A DNA stretch of 39,185 nt from Phycisphaerae bacterium. Its GTDB lineage: Bacteria; Planctomycetota; Phycisphaerae; UBA1845. Location: positions 1-39,185 of the forward strand of contig JAJDDP010000185.1 in assembly GCA_029260235.1 (NCBI GenBank), in the 5' to 3' direction. Of the stretch, positions 32,900 to 39,185 are shown piece after piece. How positions within the stretch are numbered: the stretch's first letter is position 1; each line of letters begins with the position of its first letter. The translations under genes were made by a program, and so were the position numbers. The notes under the pieces were generated by a model. The model was not told where the DNA came from. It did not search any database and worked only from the letters and a program-made list of their open reading frames with translations.

Positions 32900-33711
32900 T
32901 TACGATCACGACGTACTCGGAACTGGCCGATTTCGTTGCGGCCTTTGGAAACGACACGCTGAACATGCTCGTGATTTGCTCCAGGGGCGGTCTCGGCAAG
33001 AGCGAAGAGGCTCGGCGCGTACTCGATGAGGACCAGATTGTCAGCATCGGTGGCCACGTCACGCCGTTGAAACTGTACGAAGTCCTCCACGAAGGCCGGG
33101 ATCGAAAGATCGTATTTGACGAGATCGATGGCCTCTTGGCCGACACGAAACACGTCGGTCTGCTCAAGCAACTCTGCGAGACTCGCGAGAGAAAGAGGAT
33201 CACCTGGGCGTCGGCTGATCGTCGGGCAGCGGAAATCGACGGTGGGCGTGGCTACTTCCACACGCGTAGCCACGTCCTGATGCTGTGCAACTCGTTTCAG
33301 GCGTTCAGCGCCAACGTGGCAGCCCTTCACACTAGAGCGACGGGCATTCGTTTCGTGCCTCCTGCCCGAGAGATTCTGGACAAGATCAGGTCGTTCGCCA
33401 CAGACAGCCAGATCATCGCCTTCATTGATCAGTTCCATACGGCCATCCCCGAATTCAGCTTGCGGACGTATCGGTTGCTGGAAGACTTGAAGCGGGCGGG
33501 ACTCGATTGGCAAAAATACGCCCTGGACGAGTGCGATACGCCATCGAAGGTCAAGGAGATCGCCGACCTGCTGGTGCGATTCGGCACGGACATCGAACGA
33601 ATTCCGCACTACTCGGGCTGTCGGAGAGATTACTACAAGTGGAAGCCCCAGGCCGAGGCGTACCTGCGGCGGCGCTCGCTGAGCGCTCTCGACGAGGACA
33701 TGGCGGCATGA
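32896..33711 (+). CDS. P-loop (AAA-like) ATPase, possible helicase/primase loader
   Basis: 271 aa. A P-loop is at NMLVICSRGGLGKSEE (residues 23-38; the first Gly of the Walker A pattern is Ser). Walker B is RKIVFDEIDGLLADT (about 71-85). LMLCNSFQAF after a beta strand resembles the sensor 1 Asn of AAA+ proteins. The C-terminal 90 residues are helical and basic (KWKPQAEAYLRRRSL). Short single-ATPase proteins with this design occur next to primase/replication genes in phages, plasmids and satellites. Position directly before the primase-like gene fits a replication role; this is inference. AAGGAGTGG is its ribosome site, inside the preceding gene. Confidence 0.7.
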   Translation: MITITTYSELADFVAAFGNDTLNMLVICSRGGLGKSEEARRVLDEDQIVSIGGHVTPLKLYEVLHEGRDRKIVFDEIDGLLADTKHVGLLKQLCETRERKRITWASADRRAAEIDGGRGYFHTRSHVLMLCNSFQAFSANVAALHTRATGIRFVPPAREILDKIRSFATDSQIIAFIDQFHTAIPEFSLRTYRLLEDLKRAGLDWQKYALDECDTPSKVKEIADLLVRFGTDIERIPHYSGCRRDYYKWKPQAEAYLRRRSLSALDEDMAA

Positions 33712-33730
33712 CGATCTTCTCTAGAGGTGG

Positions 33731-33791
33731 CCAGGAGACTGGCATTCCCGAAAGTGGAGGCGCTTTTCATTTTCGGGAGTGCATCTCCTGG
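33731..33791 (+). other. Long stable hairpin at the start of the structured region
   Basis: Outer stem CCAGGAGA/TCTCCTGG (33731-33738 with 33784-33791) continues, after a small internal loop, into a 12-bp stem GCATTCCCGAAA/TTTCGGGAGTGC with one G-U pair; the loop is 17 nt. Twenty paired positions are far beyond chance for coding sequence. It may belong to an RNA, an mRNA leader or a replication origin. Confidence 0.7.
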
Positions 33792-33940
33792 CACGGTTTG
33801 CACTTCTGCACTGGCTCTTGCTTCGATTGCGTGCGCCGTATCCTCAACATCTGCGATGGCTTTGCTCTGGCGCAACTCACGTTATTTCTGAATCTCTCGC
33901 GGAAATATAGAGGACTTCCTCAGACTGTTTTCGAACGGTG

Positions 33941-33946
33941 TATAAT
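33941..33946 (+). promoter_or_regulatory. TATAAT -10 box of the candidate small RNA
   Basis: A perfect consensus -10 (TATAAT) with no strong -35 at 16-18 bp. It lies about 110 nt before a strong terminator, which is the expected size of a small RNA unit. Confidence 0.5.
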
Positions 33947-33952
33947 GAAGGG

Positions 33953-34061
33953 TTGGTTGCGCCGACGGAGTGGGGGGAAGGCTAATCACGACACCACATT
34001 TGGCTTCCCCCCCAAAGAGGCCGATCCGCTCCAGTCCTTCGGGACTGGAGTTCGTTTTTTT
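33953..34061 (+). ncRNA. Candidate small RNA (about 110 nt)
   Basis: Bounded by the TATAAT box and a textbook terminator. Inside is a 9-bp perfect stem GGGGGGAAG/CTTCCCCCC (33972-33980 with 34004-34012) whose 23-nt loop holds CACCACATTTGG (33992-34003). That loop is exactly complementary to plus-strand CCAAATGTGGTG at 36344-36355 and, over 10 nt, to the methyltransferase gene at 30951-30960, both parts of the duplicated palindrome. A loop complementary to its own element is typical of antisense or copy-control RNAs. The same DNA is also open in the primase frame, so the RNA is a hypothesis. Confidence 0.5.
34029..34061 (+). terminator. Strong intrinsic terminator
   Basis: CTCCAGTCC (34029-34037), TTCG tetraloop, GGACTGGAG (34042-34050), then TTCG and T7 (34055-34061). 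A perfect nine-pair stem with a stable tetraloop. It lies 16 bp before the GTG start of the primase-like gene. Confidence 0.8.
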
Positions 34062-34076
34062 GGGGAGAGAGAGGCA

Positions 34077-35906
34077 GTGGCTTGGGAGCTTAACGAAATA
34101 TTTATTCGCCTGTTTCTGAAACCCGCCGACAACTATCGGTGGTCCAGGGAATCCATCGTCTATCCACGCCTTAAGGACGGTGGGAAACGGTGCATCTATC
34201 CCGAAAACCGAATCGAGGATATCGAGAGAGGCTTCCGTGAAATTGGATACACGCCCTCGAAGTCGAATGAGCCTCAGCTCTTTCGCACGTCGCTCAATCC
34301 ACTGAAGGACACGCTTCGCAAGGTGAAACGCTCGGAGACTGAGCGCCAACGGATCATCAAGAAGTACGGTAGATGCGGAACTCACCGTCAGATCGTGGTG
34401 CCGGATACGTACAACAGGGTCAAATCAAATCTGTGCGGAGGAAACCACTGGCTGTTCACCCAATATCCTGAGCAGATCGAATTTCTCGCGGGAGCCATGG
34501 AGGAAAACACTGTCCAATTCGATATTTGGGATTTTGACGTGCATATCGATGAAACTGACACGGACAAGCAGGTTCACGAGAAATACCTGAAGATGCACGC
34601 TCAAATCGACCATGCTCAGCGGATGTCGGTCCGATACGGCTTCACGATCACGTTCTTCACTAGCCCGGGCGACCTCATCAACGGTGCTCATCATCAAGGC
34701 CGGTACGGACTCGTGATCTTCGATGCGCCCATTTCAGTGTCCACGTTGATCCAGACTCGTAAGCAGGTGAAAACACTTTTAGGCATTGATTGGGAAACCG
34801 CCTGGGACTCACGGCACCGAAATCTGCGTCTTCTTGGGCAGGACCATGTAGTTCTGTGTGATCCAGATACGCTCGACCCTGTCTATAGAAACGACAACGC
34901 TCAACAACGCCATCAGCGAGTTGCTGACGCCATTCAAGCAGTCATTGAGGATGAGGCGCTAGTTCAGATGCGCCAGATCATTGATAAGGCGGCACAACAA
35001 CTTCAGGCCGTTTCTGTAGATTCGAAAGACGTGGCATCGCCAGCGTCATTCACGATCACTCCAGCCATAACCCTGGGCGTCACGGCTCCAGGGCTGGTTG
35101 ATATCGAGTCATGTCGTGAAGAGCCGGATACTTTCAGGGTCTTCACTTCTTCCCGAAAAATCGGGCACCGTGCCGCCATGAAGTACCTGCTCAAGAATGC
35201 TTCAATGAGCCGGTCAGTATTCATCAACAAGGCAATCGATGATTTTAAGGAAGAGTTCGTTTCATCTCGTCCATCCACATCACGTTCTGCTCGAAATGCA
35301 GGCGAACGCTTGAGAGGGTTGTTCGCTTACTACTTCGATACGTTTGATCCCAAGAAACTCAACGGCGATTCACGAGCCGTCAGATACCATGAAGATCGTG
35401 AGAGAATTGAGGACTGCCTTGATCTAGACGAACAACTCGTGGCCTGCACGGCTCAAAAGAAGCTCGATCTCACCAGACGAGAGGCTTCTTGGTTCGTCAC
35501 CATCTATCGATATCTGAATCGATGCAATGGCAGGCTATCTTGGAAGCTGCTTTACGGGCCTGGAGGCATCGTTCCGAAGCGAAAGTGGAATAACTTCATG
35601 AAGAAGATCAAGTCAGCCCTTGGGTGGATCGTTGATTATCAACCACCTGAAGGCCAACAACACGGCACGTGCCGTCAGTGGTCACTCACGAGAGCCTTCG
35701 TGGCTTGCGTGAAGCACGTGAAGACGATGAAGGCTACTGCAAAGGAGATCATGAGGCGGGTACAACAGTACAAAACAGTAGCCGTACACCTTGTACGCAC
35801 CATCACTCCACGGGGTCCATATCGGTTCCAACTCTTGGAGAATCAGGAGTGGATCGAGCCGATTGCCCTCAACAAGCGAGATAAGCTGCTGAAACGGGTG
35901 GCGTGA
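34077..35906 (+). CDS. Large replication-type protein, probable archaeo-eukaryotic-type primase (AEP)
   Basis: 609 aa from GTG 34077, behind GGGGAGAGAGAGG. The frame is open further up to ATG 33708, which shares the ATGA overlap of its neighbours and would give 732 aa with a Cys-rich N-terminus; the hairpin, -10 box and terminator in that stretch make me prefer the shorter form. Around 34520-34550 it reads VQFDIWDFDVHIDE, a DxD-like acidic pair; FTSPGDLINGAHHQGRYGLV (about 34660-34720) resembles the SxH-containing second motif; NLRLLGQDHVVLCDPDT (about 34820-34870) resembles the third. This order is that of AEP primases of mobile elements. The C-terminal 350 residues are helical and basic, perhaps DNA-binding. 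Family assignment is an inference from motif order. Coupling to the P-loop ATPase supports a replication role. Confidence 0.6.
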   Translation: MAWELNEIFIRLFLKPADNYRWSRESIVYPRLKDGGKRCIYPENRIEDIERGFREIGYTPSKSNEPQLFRTSLNPLKDTLRKVKRSETERQRIIKKYGRCGTHRQIVVPDTYNRVKSNLCGGNHWLFTQYPEQIEFLAGAMEENTVQFDIWDFDVHIDETDTDKQVHEKYLKMHAQIDHAQRMSVRYGFTITFFTSPGDLINGAHHQGRYGLVIFDAPISVSTLIQTRKQVKTLLGIDWETAWDSRHRNLRLLGQDHVVLCDPDTLDPVYRNDNAQQRHQRVADAIQAVIEDEALVQMRQIIDKAAQQLQAVSVDSKDVASPASFTITPAITLGVTAPGLVDIESCREEPDTFRVFTSSRKIGHRAAMKYLLKNASMSRSVFINKAIDDFKEEFVSSRPSTSRSARNAGERLRGLFAYYFDTFDPKKLNGDSRAVRYHEDRERIEDCLDLDEQLVACTAQKKLDLTRREASWFVTIYRYLNRCNGRLSWKLLYGPGGIVPKRKWNNFMKKIKSALGWIVDYQPPEGQQHGTCRQWSLTRAFVACVKHVKTMKATAKEIMRRVQQYKTVAVHLVRTITPRGPYRFQLLENQEWIEPIALNKRDKLLKRVA

Positions 35907-35979
35907 GCAGTGAATTCAACGGGGAAGGTGCGCGTACACGGAAAACAGCTTGAAACAAGCAAGAAATGGGAGACAAGAG

Positions 35980-36216
35980 ATGAACGATGAGCAACGAATG
36001 GCGATGGTGGAGCGCATGCTCGAAGAATGGGAATACTTCGGGTGCAAAGGTGCAGACCTTATGGAGCAGTACCCGCATCTTCGGGAGCTACCGGCACAAC
36101 GACGAAAGAAGAAATTCATGAAGATCGCCCTGGATCGCTGGAAGATGGCTATGACCCTCCGCAGCCTGGGTGAATCACCAACAGATTGGGGCCTGGAAGG
36201 ATACGGAGCCGGATAG
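35980..36216 (+). CDS. Small helical hypothetical protein
   Basis: 78 aa (MNDEQRMAMVERMLEEWEYF, GCKGADLMEQYPHLRELPAQ, RRKKKFMKIALDRWKMAMTL). GGGAG lies seven bases before the ATG. It has a charged helical pattern and a basic centre, and no recognised family. It is on the same strand as the primase-like gene, 73 bp downstream, probably part of the element. Confidence 0.6.
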   Translation: MNDEQRMAMVERMLEEWEYFGCKGADLMEQYPHLRELPAQRRKKKFMKIALDRWKMAMTLRSLGESPTDWGLEGYGAG

Positions 36217-36571
36217 CGGCGGATTCCTTCCCCGGCGAAGTATTCTTGGGAAAAGGAAATACCGCTCTCCGACGAAATTCGTCCAGAAGTACGGAAGTCG
36301 TGATTGAGCCACACACAACTAAACTGTGGGGCATTGGCGGTCTCCAAATGTGGTGACCAGTCACCACATTCCTGATTCGTGTGAGCATGCTGCTCCACCA
36401 CGACACGGACGCCCCCATGTGTGTCGTGGGGACTCTCTTGGGGAACCCCCTCAATCGAATAGTCCCTTGGCTTTACCCCCGCCATCCGGCTGGCGTCGAA
36501 TGCTGCCGGATGAGAGCAGGAAGGTTTCGGCGGGTGTTCCTGCGAATCAAGAGACAGGAGGTCATAACAAA
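36217..36571. other. Hairpin-rich intergenic region
   Basis: 355 bp with the second palindrome copy (36346-36370), an inverted repeat CCACGACAC / GTGTCGTGG around 36396-36426, and CATCCGGC / GCCGGATG around 36482-36509. A minus-strand frame runs through it (35916-36485) but shows no family pattern. The spacing of repeats suggests regulatory or origin DNA. Confidence 0.5.
36346..36370. repeat. Palindrome copy 2, intergenic
   Basis: Identical over 25 bp to copy 1 (arms AAATGTGGTGAC and GTCACCACATT around CA). Read on the opposite strand, similarity to copy 1 runs on beyond the right arm (TTTGGA then CRCCAA), so the two share about 36 bp in inverted orientation. Confidence 0.85.
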
Positions 36572-36736
36572 ATGGAAGATATGCGAGAAACGGTGGCAGC
36601 CTTGAGAAACCTCAGCCTGAAAGGTGCTACGGACGCACTCAAACGGCTGCGCGAGTTGCAGACGAAGGCGACGAAACTAGCTGAGCTAGTCGTGGGGTGT
36701 TCCCCCCGAGATAAGAAATATGGCACCAAATCTTAG
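36572..36736 (+). CDS. Small coiled hypothetical protein
   Basis: 54 aa (MEDMRETVAALRNLSLKGAT, DALKRLRELQTKATKLAELV). AGGAGG is ten bases before the ATG, the best ribosome site in this part. Predicted single amphipathic/coiled helix with a basic end. No family recognised; it may be a small regulator of the element. Confidence 0.6.
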   Translation: MEDMRETVAALRNLSLKGATDALKRLRELQTKATKLAELVVGCSPRDKKYGTKS

Positions 36737-36822
36737 CCCCACCCCCGGTTGGTGTCGTCATCGATTGCGTTTGTGAAATGCCCAAAGGAAACGCTGGTTC
36801 GTCGGCGGGAGACCTGCCACCG

Positions 36823-37716
36823 TCATTCATGGCTACGCAAGCGCTCCGCGATTTTCTCTATCGGAAATGATGCATCTGCTCTGGCATCATCGCCGCAAAG
36901 GTCATCCACAAATTTGAGCAGGCCATTCGATGTCACGAACTCCAAGTGGGAAATGGAAATCGCGTCGCCACCCGCAAGTGATCGGTGGAAATACGACCGA
37001 TTCACAAAATACGAACAGCGGTCTACGGGTGTGGGCTTTGAGCATCGGTTTCCGTCGGCGTCATATTGCGTCCGCCAGAGCCGACCATTAGGGACGACAA
37101 CTAGGGCAAATACCAAGGAGAGGGCGACGGTGCCAATACGATCTTCACCGTCAGAACACGCAAGGTACGTCAGGTCGTCAGCAGAACTTAGTGCTTGGGA
37201 CCATTTGACATAGACATCGGCATCACCAGATACAATCTCGTCGTGATTTGAACGCCCAACTTGGTCACATGATTTTCCAACGGGCTCGCCAACTGGATAA
37301 AAAGAATCGGCTCCTGTCAAGCGTACGTTCTTCGACCGAGGGATCATTGCGGGTGCGGAAAAGCCACTCGGCGTTTCAAAGGCGTTGGTTGCAGGATTCA
37401 CGGAATACGACAGTTCGTGGAACGCCTCTTCGGATCGCCGAGGCAAGCACGAAATCAATAGTGGATAATTCGGACGGAGGTTCTTGCATTCGACAGCGAG
37501 CCGAAGAAACCGTGGCCCCATTCTGCGAGTTGCACGAATGTCGTACTCACGAGGCTTCTGGGTGGCCGGGTCGTCGTAAGTTCCTGCATGTTCGCAGGTG
37601 AAGTCGAGCCCGATCAATGCGTTGAGAGTCGTGATCTCGAAGGAGAAGTCCGAGCGTGTATCGTGGTATTCGATCAAATCGGACTGCGTTATCGGGTCGG
37701 GCTTTAGCTTTGGCAT
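36823..37716 (-). CDS. PD-(D/E)XK nuclease-like protein
   Basis: 297 aa. In the N-terminal third PREYDIRATRRMGPRFLRLA then VECKNLRPN shows the PD-(D/E)XK signature: Asp59, then Glu76-x-Lys78 at the end of a hydrophobic strand. An upstream Glu in FSFEITTLNALIG could be the helix acid of the fold. The rest (Ser/Asp-rich, DADVYVKWSQALSS, DRIGTVALSLVFALVVVPNG) matches no family I know. Such domains occur in restriction enzymes, anti-phage proteins and resolvases. It lies opposite to, and at the end of, the element with three methyltransferases, so a restriction partner or defence cargo is plausible. No helicase or target-recognition domain is visible in the protein. Confidence 0.65.
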   Translation of the reverse strand: MPKLKPDPITQSDLIEYHDTRSDFSFEITTLNALIGLDFTCEHAGTYDDPATQKPREYDIRATRRMGPRFLRLAVECKNLRPNYPLLISCLPRRSEEAFHELSYSVNPATNAFETPSGFSAPAMIPRSKNVRLTGADSFYPVGEPVGKSCDQVGRSNHDEIVSGDADVYVKWSQALSSADDLTYLACSDGEDRIGTVALSLVFALVVVPNGRLWRTQYDADGNRCSKPTPVDRCSYFVNRSYFHRSLAGGDAISISHLEFVTSNGLLKFVDDLCGDDARADASFPIEKIAERLRSHE

Positions 37717-37859
37717 GCGATTCTTTCAGGGGACATAACGTCACAGGAATAGACCGTGGACGCGAAGCCGGGTACGTCAAGATTGGACCCACGTTAGCGG
37801 CAAGAACGCATCCAAACAAGGTGGGCGCAGACATGGAGTAGTCTTTCTTTGACGGGTGC

Positions 37860-38447
37860 TCATGGAGCCGCTGACGGGCGATTGGCCTCCACCAAGTCCA
37901 GGCAGAACGCATCCGTCAACGCCAACGCATCATTCATCTGTTTAGCCGGAAGTTCATTCTTTTCCGCAAATCCGAAGCGATGACGCCTCCAGGTCGTCGC
38001 GCCCAGGATGACTGACTCGTCATCACGATACGGCACCACGATGTCGTCCAACATGACCCTGACGAGATACACTACGCCCTCGCAAGCCAGCCGGTGCCCG
38101 TCTCCTCGTGCTTCGATTTCTTGGCAGTCGATGATGACGGTCAGCATGATGGGCACTTCTTCCGAGGCGGCTTCGTCATTCGTTAGGACGATCAAGCCTG
38201 ATTGACGGAGTCGCTTCTCGATCTTGGTCCGTAGCGCTGACTCAGCAGGCGGAGCACTCTTGACGCCCCCACGAATCGCAAGGTGCAGGTTGACGGCTTT
38301 GAGCCCAGCAAGGACATCAGGCGAGTTCGCCCAAGCGATTCGTTTCTCGGGCGTCGATGTACGGTCATCGTTCTCTGCTGGAGCAGTCCCCATTCCCAGG
38401 ACGCACAGCACTGCAACGCACGCAATCTGTCCCCGCATCATCGTCAC
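37860..38447 (-). CDS. Exported protein of unknown function
   Basis: 195 aa with a signal peptide (RGQIACVAVLCVLGMGTAPA). The mature part (GLKAVNLHLAIRGGVKSAPP, LRTKIEKRLRQSGLIVLTND, VPIMLTVIIDCQEIEARGDG) looks alpha/beta and has a pattern seen in small periplasmic proteins where a conserved regulator-like strand pairs with helices. No family named. Its ATG overlaps the stop of the upstream gene by 4 nt, so the two form one unit. Confidence 0.7.
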   Translation of the reverse strand: MTMMRGQIACVAVLCVLGMGTAPAENDDRTSTPEKRIAWANSPDVLAGLKAVNLHLAIRGGVKSAPPAESALRTKIEKRLRQSGLIVLTNDEAASEEVPIMLTVIIDCQEIEARGDGHRLACEGVVYLVRVMLDDIVVPYRDDESVILGATTWRRHRFGFAEKNELPAKQMNDALALTDAFCLDLVEANRPSAAP

Positions 38448-39151
38448 TCCACTGGGCCAATGGTGTCCATCACGGTCCTTATGCAGCGAAAGACCTCGGC
38501 CTCGTCTGCTTCCGCGTAATTAGCCACCACGACAATCGGGCGCATGCGTCCGTCCCTGCAATCTACCCATTTACGAGTAATCACGAACCGAATCTCCTGC
38601 CCATCGGTGGAGCGAAGCTGCGACCGTTTGGTTCCCTGCACAGCTTGCCCGACAGGAAGATCGACGGCTACGAGTTGCGAGAGCACACGCTGTGTTATCC
38701 CAACATTGGTGCCTTCTTGCCACCCCTTGACGTATGCTTCGAGCAATGAGCGGGCCAGTTGGTCAAGCTGCTCGCTACCCAGCATCGCCTCACGGTCCAT
38801 ACGCTGGAAGACGTAGATGAATATATACCAGTCCAACGATGCGCCCCTGGGCACAGTCGGCTTGAGGAAGGCCGCAACGCTACGTTCATCTTCACTGGAA
38901 ACGGTGAGCGCCGAATCATCAGGGTAGCGAAAACGCAAACTCGAATCTTTGCTTATCCATGACTTCGTGTCTTCTGAACTACGCAGACCATCTTGCGCCG
39001 CAGGATCAACGGAACTGGCCGCATGGTTGCTCGACTCGCTCTCTATGGACTCCCATTCGATAGCCAGGAGATCGGCAGCCGCGAGACGCCACTCGTTGAA
39101 ATCGCCGACACCTTTGGCGTCTACCGCGGTGATCGTGAATAGAGCGCGCAT
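38444..39151 (-). CDS. Unknown protein, weakly PsbP/DcrB-like (possibly partial)
   Basis: 235 aa from ATG 39149-39151. The frame stays open to the window edge (LRREFAEGRLRMRALFTITA), so the start may lie outside. SSLRFRYPDDSALTVSSEDE near residue 70 and the alternating strands LDWYIFIYVFQRM, QEIRFVITRKWVDC and PIVVVANYAEADEAE resemble PsbP/DcrB-type folds, which begin with an 'FxYPxxWxxxxS' strand. This is a weak resemblance. It is coupled to the exported protein gene downstream. Confidence 0.6.
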   Translation of the reverse strand: MRALFTITAVDAKGVGDFNEWRLAAADLLAIEWESIESESSNHAASSVDPAAQDGLRSSEDTKSWISKDSSLRFRYPDDSALTVSSEDERSVAAFLKPTVPRGASLDWYIFIYVFQRMDREAMLGSEQLDQLARSLLEAYVKGWQEGTNVGITQRVLSQLVAVDLPVGQAVQGTKRSQLRSTDGQEIRFVITRKWVDCRDGRMRPIVVVANYAEADEAEVFRCIRTVMDTIGPVE

Positions 39152-39185
39152 GCGAAGCCTGCCTTCGGCGAACTCTCTGCGAAGT

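Noticed and set aside
32818..33609. 263-aa minus-strand frame opposite the ATPase gene
   Set aside because: Shadow of the plus-strand gene, which has Walker motifs and couplings on both sides.
35916..36485. 189-aa minus-strand frame over the small helical gene and hairpin region
   Set aside because: No family pattern; the plus strand has a better ribosome site and the frame crosses the palindrome and other repeats.

Overview
The window looks like a chromosomal segment from a member of the Planctomycetota, most likely class Phycisphaerae. This is inferred from gene style only. The clues are a PEP-CTERM sorting tail, an ECF sigma factor of the planctomycete/acidobacterial type translationally coupled to a Ser/Thr kinase with TPRs, GspG-like pseudopilins, RHS/YD proteins, FG-GAP lipoproteins, a dockerin-like GDGDVDLDDY remnant, and a membrane protein ending in a CxxCGYNL...CPECG zinc ribbon. 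No rRNA, intact tRNA or CRISPR array was found.

Region 1 (1-13.1 kb) is mostly ordinary chromosome. It holds the tail of a PEP-CTERM protein, a large FG-GAP lipoprotein, the sigma factor/kinase pair, RHS and RDD gene debris, a SagB-type oxidoreductase/YkgJ/DUF971 cluster, a DCC thiol-disulfide protein, a TPR protein, pterin dehydratase (PhhB) and a broken secreted-protein gene.

Region 2 (13.2-19.6 kb) is decaying and recombining. It has a 5'-truncated RHS protein with an unknown C-terminal domain and an overlapping small candidate immunity gene, IS3-type transposase scraps, a VTT-domain membrane protein, a VOC gene broken by an exact 8-bp duplication and a pseudopilin gene broken in a C8 run. 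A pair of diverged repeats and a degenerate tRNA-Pro attachment-like fragment complete it.

Region 3 (19.6-27.3 kb) is bounded by two diverged direct copies (about 210 bp) of a terminator hairpin plus the 3' part of tRNA-Pro(GGG), which look like attachment-site scars of integrated elements. Between them lie an M19 dipeptidase, a DUF2294 gene and its TGA-interrupted paralogue, and a DUF1611/amino-acid-racemase pair. A duplicated leader carrying an intrinsic terminator, small Lys-rich proteins, and integrase and dockerin fragments are also present.

Region 4 (27.5-37.7 kb) is the most unusual part and resembles the core of a satellite or integrative element. An excisionase-like HTH gene is followed by an array of four inverted repeats. 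Then come four genes joined by identical GCRGCATGA 4-nt overlaps: MT-A70 methyltransferase, a permuted methyltransferase with a non-canonical motif IV, a Dam-like methylase and a P-loop ATPase. A fifth long reading frame, a primase-like protein, starts with the same overlap but also has a better-supported internal start. Between the ATPase and that start sit a 20-bp-stem hairpin and a candidate small RNA with a TATAAT box and a strong terminator. The RNA's loop is exactly complementary to part of a 25-bp palindrome that occurs twice in the element. A PD-(D/E)XK nuclease-like protein closes the block.

Region 5 (37.8-39.2 kb) holds two overlapping minus-strand genes for unknown, probably exported proteins; the second may run out of the window.
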